Made by a program: the position numbers and the translations under genes. A stretch of DNA of 32,898 nt from NCBI GenBank assembly GCA_018303005.1, contig JAGVYY010000047.1, forward strand, positions 1-32,898, in the 5' to 3' direction. The DNA comes from Candidatus Woesearchaeota archaeon (GTDB lineage: Archaea; Nanobdellota; Nanobdellia; SCGC-AAA011-G17; GW2011-AR20). The notes beneath the pieces are model-generated. The model was not told the DNA's origin. It searched no databases and saw only the letters and a list, made by a program, of their open reading frames with translations. Shown in pieces: positions 10,136 to 18,297 of this stretch. The first letter of the stretch is position 1. Each line of letters opens with the position of its first letter.

Positions 10136-10149
10136 ATAAATAATCTGTA

Positions 10150-11058
10150 ATGAATCAACCACTAAGCTATGGAAGAAGAATGACATTAGAAAAAATATTA
10201 ATAATAAATGATGATATTGAGGATATCTTAGCTATACAGTCAAGATTACCAAAAAACATAGAAATAACTACAGCTAGCCAGTGGCAAGCAGGACTTTTAA
10301 GAGATATCTCTAAGTACGATCTAGTAATTATAGATAATGACGCAAATAATCTAAAAAAATCTAAAGGAAAAGAAATTCTGCAGAAAATCAGAAGTAACAA
10401 TAGCTCTGTTCCGGTATTATATACTAGTTTCCAGCCAGGTTGGGTTGATGGAAGTGTGTTTCAAACCCGGAATGTCGAAGTTGTCAGGACAGATCAGGTA
10501 ATTGATAGAATTGGAAACAGGTTTGGTCTTGAGCTTAAAAATTCTATAGACATTAGTAATCCAGAACCTGAACTGAATCTTATACTGACATATAACCCTG
10601 TTAAAGGATATAATCCTGGTATTTTTTCAGATGGAAAGTTATTAGTTGTATCTTATGATAGACATTCTCAAATAAGAGCAAGAGAAGTTTTAGCAGAGCA
10701 AATAAGACAAATTTACACCAGTTTTGAATGGAAAAGTGATAGGGACTTAGTCAGGAATATCTTTGTTTATGACGGTATAAATGGAAGGGAATTGCCGGGG
10801 CACATTGCTCAAAGTTTAGGCCATGATGTAAGAATGTGTGTAAATCTTATGGCATGTAAATGTGATTGGGACAGAAAACAAAGATTATCAAATAGCAGCT
10901 ATGTTAACCTATACCCTGTAGAATGTGGTGGGAGTGAAACACTTGGTGCTGTTGCAGATGTAATCCTGGGGATTAAAAGACCGGAAATAGACTACAATAG
11001 ATTGGTTATTTCTCCTGAAAAAATTCTGGAAAAAGGGGAGAGATTCAATCTTAGATAA
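10150..11058 (+). CDS. Receiver-like protein with an uncharacterised C-terminal domain
   Basis: EKILIINDDIEDIL, YDLVIIDNDA, VPVLYTS are receiver-type strands; alternative start MTLEKIL at 10189. Confidence 0.55.
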   Translation: MNQPLSYGRRMTLEKILIINDDIEDILAIQSRLPKNIEITTASQWQAGLLRDISKYDLVIIDNDANNLKKSKGKEILQKIRSNNSSVPVLYTSFQPGWVDGSVFQTRNVEVVRTDQVIDRIGNRFGLELKNSIDISNPEPELNLILTYNPVKGYNPGIFSDGKLLVVSYDRHSQIRAREVLAEQIRQIYTSFEWKSDRDLVRNIFVYDGINGRELPGHIAQSLGHDVRMCVNLMACKCDWDRKQRLSNSSYVNLYPVECGGSETLGAVADVILGIKRPEIDYNRLVISPEKILEKGERFNLR

Positions 11059-11087
11059 AATAATCAATTTTTCTTGGTAGAACAAAA

Positions 11088-11774
11088 ATGGCACTTGAAA
11101 AGATATTAGTAGGGGATGATATGATTGACTTTGCTAAGAAAGTTTTTCCTGCTATACCTGACACAGAAGTCGAATTTGTAAATAATCCTGAAGAAGTTAT
11201 AAAAAAAGCTAGAACTGAAAATTATACCATAATTGTAACAGATCTTATGTATACTCCTGATGGACAAGAAGGATTTGATGTACTTGAAAATCTGAAAGAT
11301 TTAAAAATTAGAAAGATACTTTGGACCGGAAATGCATATAATCAGGGAATTCGGGAAAGAGCTGAAGATTTAGGTGCTGAAACACTCAACAAAAATGAAA
11401 TAGGATCTCTTGTTGGTATTACTGTCTCTAAAGCTCCTTTAAAAAAAGATGGCTCTGTTTTGGTATATTGCCAAAATGAAGATAGTGTTCTGTACAAATC
11501 CATAAAAAAATCTGTAGAAACAGTGTTTGATTCAAGCAAAATCAGAATTTGTGCTAATCTAGAGGAAGAGCTTGAGAAAGGAGTATATGGACTAGTAATT
11601 GATACAACAACAATTTTGTCAAGAGAAAAAAACTCTGTGGGAAAAGTATCGCATGATATAAAATATATTCAGTTAGCAGAAGTTCCAAGAGTTGTCTGCC
11701 TCTATAATGTTTCTACTGTTATTATAGACATAGGAATTATTTCGTCTAATTATTATAAGAACCTAAAAATTTGA
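11088..11774 (+). CDS. Response-regulator receiver-like protein
   Basis: EKILVGDD, IIVTDLMYTPDGQEGF, KILWTGNA, TLNKNEI match the DD / Asp / Thr / Lys receiver signature. Confidence 0.7.
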   Translation: MALEKILVGDDMIDFAKKVFPAIPDTEVEFVNNPEEVIKKARTENYTIIVTDLMYTPDGQEGFDVLENLKDLKIRKILWTGNAYNQGIRERAEDLGAETLNKNEIGSLVGITVSKAPLKKDGSVLVYCQNEDSVLYKSIKKSVETVFDSSKIRICANLEEELEKGVYGLVIDTTTILSREKNSVGKVSHDIKYIQLAEVPRVVCLYNVSTVIIDIGIISSNYYKNLKI

Positions 11775-11828
11775 AAAAAATAATTACAACTCAACAAACT
11801 CTGTTTTCAATTGTTTAAAAGAGAGTAG

Positions 11829-12146
11829 AGAATTTATCTTGATAACGCCTTTCCTAGATATAACATTTTTAATAAAGAATTAATCCTGCCAAATAAAGTA
11901 GATCAAAGGTTCATTAGTAGTTGTATCTTAAGAATCATAAACAACAAAACAAGAAGTAAAGATAAGCTTAGGTTATTACAGATAATCAAAAAAATTGAAG
12001 AGAATAGTGGAGAAAGTGTAATCTTAGGTTGCACAGACCTGCCTTTATTGATAAGCCAAAAAGACACTTCTTCAAGGATTATTGATAGCTGTAAAATATT
12101 AGAAGAAAGTACAGTAAGTATCCTAAAACAAAACATAAATTTTTAA
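11829..12146 (+). pseudogene. C-terminal remnant of an aspartate/glutamate racemase-family protein
   Basis: Stop-free frame with no start: RIYLDNAFPRYNIFNKELILPNKVDQRFISSCILRIINNKTRSKDKLRLLQIIKKIEENSGESVILGCTDLPLLISQKDTSSRIIDSCKILEESTVSILKQNINF*; VILGCTDLPLLI is the conserved second-Cys motif. In-frame stop TAG at 11826-11828. Confidence 0.75.
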
Positions 12147-12170
12147 ATTATCATCAAATGTACTATTTTT

Positions 12171-13838
12171 ATGAATCAGGAAGCATTTAAAGAATTTATT
12201 GAGAACAAAGATAGAAATGATTTTGATAAAATAAAGATCCAAATTGTTAAAAAATATAAGCTAAACAAAATCCCAAAGAACATTGATATCTTAATAGAAG
12301 ATCCGAAATCAAATTTCAAGAGTAAACCAATTAGAACTATTTCAGGAGTTGCACCAATTGCGATAATGACATATCCTAAAAGATGTAATCATGGTGTCTG
12401 TATTTTTTGCCCGGGTGGACCTGAAAGTTATTTTGGTGACGTTCCTCAAAGCTATACAGGAAATGAGCCAGCTTCAATGAGAGCAATAAGAAATAAATTT
12501 GATCCTTATTTACAGGTTTTCAATAGATTAGAGCATTATATTTTAATGAAGCATTTTCCTAATAAAGTAGAATTAATAATAATGGGCGGAACATTTCCTT
12601 CTTACGAGATAGAATACCAAGATGAATTCATAACATATGCATTAAAAGCCATGAATGATTTTTCAGAAATATTCTTTGACAATGATGAACTTAATTTTAG
12701 TAAATTCAAGGAATTCTTTGAATTGCCCCATGAAATTGGAAATAGGGAAATTATTCAAAAAGTTCAAGAAAAATTACTTTTATTAAAAGAAAAATCTACA
12801 TTAGAAAAAGAGCAGCTTAGAAATGAAACTTCTAAAATAAGATGTACTGTTATGAATGTGGAAACAAAACCAGATTGGTGTTTTGAAACCCATTTAAATC
12901 AAATGTTAAAAATTGGAGCTACAAGAGTTGAAATCGGGATACAAACATTATATGATAAAATATTAAGGATAACTAACCGTGGTCATAATTTACAGGATAC
13001 GATAAAAGCGATACAGCTTACAAAAGATAGTTTTCTAAAAATCTGTGCACATTTAATGATAGGATTACCAGAGACTACAGAAGAAATGGATATTAATAAT
13101 TTTAAACAATTGTTTGAAGATGAAAATTATAAACCGGATGCATTAAAAATATACCCTTGCATGGTAATGCCGGGAACACCATTATATTTACAATATAAGA
13201 ATAATCAGTTTAAACCATTAAATACAGATGAAGCTGCAGATTTATTACTAAAAGTTAAACCATTAATTCCTAAATTTTGTCGAGTTATGCGTATTCAGCG
13301 TGACATCCCAACAAAAGTTACAATCGATGGAGTAAATATAACCAACTTTAGGCAATATTTGCATGAATTAATGGCAAGAAATAATATAAAATGCAATTGT
13401 ATTAGATGCAGAGAGCCGAGAAATAAAAAAATAAATTTTGATAAAGTTAAATTAGTAAGATATGACTATAACTCTAGCAGGGGAGAAGAAATATTTCTTT
13501 CTTATGAAGATGTTTCACAGGATATCTTAGTTGGATTTATTAGGCTAAGGATTCCTTATAAACCATTTAGACCAGAGATAACAAACAAAAGTGCTGGGAT
13601 ACGGGAGATACACGTTTATGGCAATATAGTCCCTATCGGAAAAAAAAGTGAAAAAGATGCACAACATCACGGTTATGGTACAAAATTAATGCAAGAAGCT
13701 GAACGAATCGCTAAAGAAGAGTATGATATTAATAAAATTTTAGTTACTTCTGGAATTGGCGCAAAAGCTTATTTCTATAAATTAGGATACAAAAAAGAAT
13801 CAGTTTACGTAACTAAAAATATATCAAAAGGTTTATAA
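12171..13838 (+). CDS. elp3: Elp3-type tRNA uridine acetyltransferase (radical SAM + GNAT)
   Basis: CNHGVCIFCPGGPESYFGDVPQSYTGNEPASMRA, IMGGTFPSY, RVEIGIQTLYD, GNAT C-terminus HHGYGTKLMQEAERIAKEEY. Confidence 0.95.
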   Translation: MNQEAFKEFIENKDRNDFDKIKIQIVKKYKLNKIPKNIDILIEDPKSNFKSKPIRTISGVAPIAIMTYPKRCNHGVCIFCPGGPESYFGDVPQSYTGNEPASMRAIRNKFDPYLQVFNRLEHYILMKHFPNKVELIIMGGTFPSYEIEYQDEFITYALKAMNDFSEIFFDNDELNFSKFKEFFELPHEIGNREIIQKVQEKLLLLKEKSTLEKEQLRNETSKIRCTVMNVETKPDWCFETHLNQMLKIGATRVEIGIQTLYDKILRITNRGHNLQDTIKAIQLTKDSFLKICAHLMIGLPETTEEMDINNFKQLFEDENYKPDALKIYPCMVMPGTPLYLQYKNNQFKPLNTDEAADLLLKVKPLIPKFCRVMRIQRDIPTKVTIDGVNITNFRQYLHELMARNNIKCNCIRCREPRNKKINFDKVKLVRYDYNSSRGEEIFLSYEDVSQDILVGFIRLRIPYKPFRPEITNKSAGIREIHVYGNIVPIGKKSEKDAQHHGYGTKLMQEAERIAKEEYDINKILVTSGIGAKAYFYKLGYKKESVYVTKNISKGL

Positions 13839-13898
13839 ATCTTTTTATATCTACTCTTAAATAATTACAAATAAGGATTATAAATATTTTAAGACAAT

Positions 13899-15161
13899 AT
13901 GGGCACAAGTAAAAACATTATAGTTTACAAGAGAAATTCTGGTCATGATAATTCTATAACAAATAGTCCTGATACAGAGGAGAATGTACAAAGATATGTT
14001 GTGGGTTATATAAGTAATATAATGGGGAAGGATCCCGGTACAATGCTTAAAGAGGCCGAAGAGGAAGCAAGATTGGAAGCAGATGCAGTTAATACTCTTA
14101 AACAAATTGAAGGCCAGTATAATACTTTATCAAAACAAATATTAGCATCTACAAAAGGCGGGCTAAGTGTTAAGGATTCAATTAATAATATTAAAAAAAG
14201 CAATGGTGTGTTGGGAGTATCAAGATCCTTAATTGAAGCAGGTAACAATGCAATTGAGAAAATCCCAGTTATTGGGAGCATGTATTTTTCAGGCAAACAG
14301 ATGTTTATGGGTAAAACATATATTGACCATGCTCTGAAAATGCAATTTCAAGCTGCGGCTTCTCTTAAAGATAGGTTAGGAGATTTTCTTTATGGTGATA
14401 AGGGCAGTCTTAAAGAACAATACAAAATTTTAGGTAATACAATTCAACAATATGAATTAAGAATAGTGGAACTAAAAAGAACACTTGAAGATAAAAAATC
14501 AATGGTAGGTGGTATAGAGACAGATGTTCAATCAGGAAAAAATGATTTAGAGCATAGATTAAGCGCTGCATATGAAAATCTAAATCCTGACTTTCTTGGA
14601 GCAGATGATACAGACTTATACTATAAGATACAGCAAAAAAACAGAGATATAAATAGTGTGCAAATGGAAATAAAAAAAACTGAAAGTGATATAAAGAGCC
14701 TAAGCCTTGCAATGGCAGGCAAAAAAACAACACAAGCATCCATAGTCATGTATCAGGTAACCGGAGAGGAGATTCACCAAAAACTAGACACATTTCTTAG
14801 AGATTCCCAGGAAAATATTACAGCTATGGCAACTGTGGCAGAAGCAGAGAAAGTTATGGTAGATGCTGCACTCCAGGCAAGAGCATTGAGAGATAATTAT
14901 AACAAGTTACTTATCCTAACATCACAACATAGCAAAATTTTAGCTGAACATGGTGAAAGATTGGTCCCGGATTCACTGCATGATCCTGCAGCATTGGTGA
15001 AAGCAATGACAAATATAATAATTGGCGCTCAGAAATATTCAGCTCGTACCGGAAGCAATCGTGTGCTAGATGTTGCAAATAGCTTAGAAGCTATAACCAA
15101 TGATGTTGTAAAAGAGCAAAGGAATATTCTATCAGACAACAGTAATATTCAAACTGTTTAA
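13899..15161 (+). CDS. Coiled-coil-rich protein, unknown function (gene 1 of the GHKL block)
   Basis: Long helical, charged sequence (LKEQYKILGNTIQQYELRIVELKRTLEDKKS...); followed by 15171 with a 9-nt gap. Confidence 0.6.
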   Translation: MGTSKNIIVYKRNSGHDNSITNSPDTEENVQRYVVGYISNIMGKDPGTMLKEAEEEARLEADAVNTLKQIEGQYNTLSKQILASTKGGLSVKDSINNIKKSNGVLGVSRSLIEAGNNAIEKIPVIGSMYFSGKQMFMGKTYIDHALKMQFQAAASLKDRLGDFLYGDKGSLKEQYKILGNTIQQYELRIVELKRTLEDKKSMVGGIETDVQSGKNDLEHRLSAAYENLNPDFLGADDTDLYYKIQQKNRDINSVQMEIKKTESDIKSLSLAMAGKKTTQASIVMYQVTGEEIHQKLDTFLRDSQENITAMATVAEAEKVMVDAALQARALRDNYNKLLILTSQHSKILAEHGERLVPDSLHDPAALVKAMTNIIIGAQKYSARTGSNRVLDVANSLEAITNDVVKEQRNILSDNSNIQTV

Positions 15162-15170
15162 AACAATAAA

Positions 15171-16151
15171 ATGGCTATCGCAAAAATAGAGACAAAGCCA
15201 GAGATATACTCTTATTTATCTGAATTAAATAATCTGCTTGCTTTTTCATCAGAATCAATACACAACAGTGATAACCCGGAACTTAACGATTTTATAAAAT
15301 TATTAAAATTTAAAACAGACCAGGGACTAAAAAACTCTTTTGACATAGATTTAAATTCAGGAATGCCAACTTTTGTGGAGCTATGCCGGATAGTAAGTGA
15401 AAAAGAAAATTTAAGTATAAAAAAATCAGGCATTTATACACTTCAGGAATTAAAAGACAATTTAATAAAACATATTGATGATGCAAAAGATATTCAAAGT
15501 GATTTTTTTTACACCACTATACAAAGGATAGCAGAAAGATATTATCTAGACCTTCTGTCAGAGAGTAATCTTGAAAGCAAAATGCATATTGATATTTCTT
15601 TATTAGAAGAAGACTACCAAAGTAATTTAATGCTTTTTAAAGTTTCAGGATATAGCTTATCCTTGGCCACCTTCTGCAGATACGATATTGAAATGCATGT
15701 AAAAAAGGATAAGTTCTTTCCAATGATTAAATACAAAGATAAATGGAGTATTAGCAAAAGAATGCAAGATACAATATTTAGATTGTTTGGGGAAGAATCA
15801 AATCTGGCTTTCCATATTATACAAAAAAACAAGAAATTGTTTCCTAGAAAAGTAAAAAGGTTTGTTTATGGACCATATTACCAAAAATATTTAAATCCTG
15901 AGACTTTTGCATCTAGCATTGACCCTGATGCAGTTCATATTCATGACAAAATAAAAGGACATGAAAATGGTTATGTTCTCTGTCTGCATGTAGATGAAAC
16001 AACACATGATTTAAGTAATATATCAAAGAATAGTGGAATGCAGGGCTCCATTTTGAGCATAGAAAATTATTACATTACTGAATCTGAGTCAGCTGCAGAT
16101 ACAATATCCAGTCTGATACCAAAAGATAGAGTGATATTAAAGAAAAGATAA
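15171..16151 (+). CDS. Unknown protein (gene 2 of the GHKL block)
   Basis: Long ORF in tight array, 1-nt gap to the next gene. Confidence 0.6.
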   Translation: MAIAKIETKPEIYSYLSELNNLLAFSSESIHNSDNPELNDFIKLLKFKTDQGLKNSFDIDLNSGMPTFVELCRIVSEKENLSIKKSGIYTLQELKDNLIKHIDDAKDIQSDFFYTTIQRIAERYYLDLLSESNLESKMHIDISLLEEDYQSNLMLFKVSGYSLSLATFCRYDIEMHVKKDKFFPMIKYKDKWSISKRMQDTIFRLFGEESNLAFHIIQKNKKLFPRKVKRFVYGPYYQKYLNPETFASSIDPDAVHIHDKIKGHENGYVLCLHVDETTHDLSNISKNSGMQGSILSIENYYITESESAADTISSLIPKDRVILKKR

Positions 16152-16152
16152 C

Positions 16153-18297
16153 ATGACAAAATTAACAGAATTAGTAGTAGGAAAGAGAATAAATATATTT
16201 GAAGATTCAGAGCTGACAAAAAATTTTATAAGGGATAATATAAGGGATATAGTAGATGGTTTGTCTAAACAATTTCCTGAGCCGGAAGATTCATACCGTG
16301 AATTTGTGCAGAATTCTATAGATGCGGATAGCCCTCAGATAGAGATTAGACATTCGACAGAAGAAATTGATGATAATGTTTCAAGGTTTATTGTAACATT
16401 TGAGGATTTTGGTAGAGGCATGAGCATTATAGAAAGAGAGAGCTTTTTCTTGAAATTGTTCAAATCAAGCAAGGAGAACAATCCAATAAAAATTGGGAAA
16501 TATGGAATAGGGATAAGCTCTGCATTTGCATTAAACCTGGAGCAGTTTATAGCAGATTCATCAGGCTATAATGAAGAAACTAAAAAATGTGATAGCTGGA
16601 GGTTACATATAAAAGACATAAACAGTGATCCAAGTTATTATTTCCAGGATATAGAGGAAAGGAGAGGAACTAAAATAACGCTAACAAGGATAATAAGAAA
16701 TTCAGAAATTGGAGACGCCAGAAAGAAAGTCCATGAAAGGGTATCTTATTATTGCAAAAGAGTAAAGATACCGCTTTATGTCAACGACAAGCTAATCAAT
16801 GTACCATTTGACCTGGACACATCAATAAAAGTTTCAGGCAGTTTTGATGGATTTGAATACGTAATTGGAATAACAGATCCTGACAATGCAAAATATGAGC
16901 TTTTCAATAATAGACTAAAACTTGAAGAAGGACATAGCAGTGTACTATTTGTTGAGGATGCTAATTTAAGAAAAATGTCATTCTTAATTTCGTCCAATCA
17001 TTTTAGACATACTTTTTCAAGAGAATCTGTTGTGAAAGATGGTTATTTTATGAATGTCATTAAAACATTAGACCAGCAAAAATCTAATCTGTTCCTTAAA
17101 TGCCTTGAGATCATTCAAAATTATGATAAGCAAATAGAAGAAATCAAAAGACCTGTTCCTCCGGCTATAACAATAAAAACAGTATATGGAAGTTATAGAA
17201 TATTAACGAGATATGATATATCTTCATTAGAGAACAGACTGAATACAGATGAACAAAGAATAGGAAAAAACTTCAGACCGGTTATAACAGATGACCCCGA
17301 TGAAATAAAGAACATTCGATTCATATTGAAAGATGCTGAAAAAGAATGTTTAGAATATCAGAGAAATCTTGATTACTGGAGAAAGGAATCAGAAATCAAA
17401 AAAAGTCAGGTATCTGAAGCATGGCATTATGTCCGTGATTATTTGGAAAAAACAAAAAATAATGCAGGTAATAGAGAGAAGCAGTTTAGACATGGCAATA
17501 GAATAAAAAAAATCCTGTCCAGAAAAAAAGATTTTTTTGTCATTTTGAAAAACCTCTTGCCATCTGAAACTTCTCAATACAAAATAATAGAGACATTGAC
17601 ACATGGTAAAATCTCTATATCTGAAATAATTGACGCTTTTTGCAGGAATAACAGATTGCTTTATCTACAATCAAAAAATGAATCAATGATAGAACTCATA
17701 ACTAAAGGAGGGGATATTGCTGTTTTTGATGCAGGCTATAATATTTATGGGAAGAAAGAACAAGAAAATTTTCAGGATGCAATTATAGAACGTCTGTTTA
17801 ATCCTAGAATACAGACGTTCTATAATTATGATAGTACATATATTAATGCTTATAGAATTTACAGCACAACATTAAAGACAAAATCGTATGAAGCTAATGA
17901 TGAACAAGCAGATAGGTTCATCAAATCTGTCCGGGAAAAACTGCCAAGAAATATAAAGATTGGCCTAAATGAGATATATTACACAAAGGTTGATATGGTG
18001 TATGAAGACAAACCAATAGTCATACGTAGCAGATATGGATCAACAGAAAAAACTTCTAAAGTGAGCTTTGGCAAGAAATTTTTGCGCTTTGCCATACACG
18101 ATACAGGGGATATATCCGGGTTTGATATTGCACTTGTTTTGGATAATAATCAAATCGAAAAGCTAATCTCATTGTACAATTCAGAATATGAGAACTTAAA
18201 AGAGTTTTCTATGCACACCATGGGCAATATGATAACAAGGCAACATGCTGAATTTTTTAATCTTGGTTATAGGTATCATGTAAAAGCAAAATGGTAA
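16153..18297 (+). CDS. GHKL (Hsp90/MutL/MORC-like) ATPase-domain protein with canonical motifs
   Basis: N-box YREFVQNSIDAD, G1 EDFGRGM, G2 GKYGIGISSAFAL of the Bergerat fold. Confidence 0.85.
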   Translation: MTKLTELVVGKRINIFEDSELTKNFIRDNIRDIVDGLSKQFPEPEDSYREFVQNSIDADSPQIEIRHSTEEIDDNVSRFIVTFEDFGRGMSIIERESFFLKLFKSSKENNPIKIGKYGIGISSAFALNLEQFIADSSGYNEETKKCDSWRLHIKDINSDPSYYFQDIEERRGTKITLTRIIRNSEIGDARKKVHERVSYYCKRVKIPLYVNDKLINVPFDLDTSIKVSGSFDGFEYVIGITDPDNAKYELFNNRLKLEEGHSSVLFVEDANLRKMSFLISSNHFRHTFSRESVVKDGYFMNVIKTLDQQKSNLFLKCLEIIQNYDKQIEEIKRPVPPAITIKTVYGSYRILTRYDISSLENRLNTDEQRIGKNFRPVITDDPDEIKNIRFILKDAEKECLEYQRNLDYWRKESEIKKSQVSEAWHYVRDYLEKTKNNAGNREKQFRHGNRIKKILSRKKDFFVILKNLLPSETSQYKIIETLTHGKISISEIIDAFCRNNRLLYLQSKNESMIELITKGGDIAVFDAGYNIYGKKEQENFQDAIIERLFNPRIQTFYNYDSTYINAYRIYSTTLKTKSYEANDEQADRFIKSVREKLPRNIKIGLNEIYYTKVDMVYEDKPIVIRSRYGSTEKTSKVSFGKKFLRFAIHDTGDISGFDIALVLDNNQIEKLISLYNSEYENLKEFSMHTMGNMITRQHAEFFNLGYRYHVKAKW

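Noticed and set aside
14410-14739. 109-aa minus-strand ORF, Leu/Phe/Tyr-rich, membrane-like
   Set aside because: Antisense to the coiled-coil gene at 13899-15161; composition is what AT-rich antisense of Lys/Glu/Gln-rich sequence gives.
13899-15161. TelA-like (toxic anion resistance) assignment for the coiled-coil protein
   Set aside because: Only general coiled-coil resemblance; no family-specific motif found.
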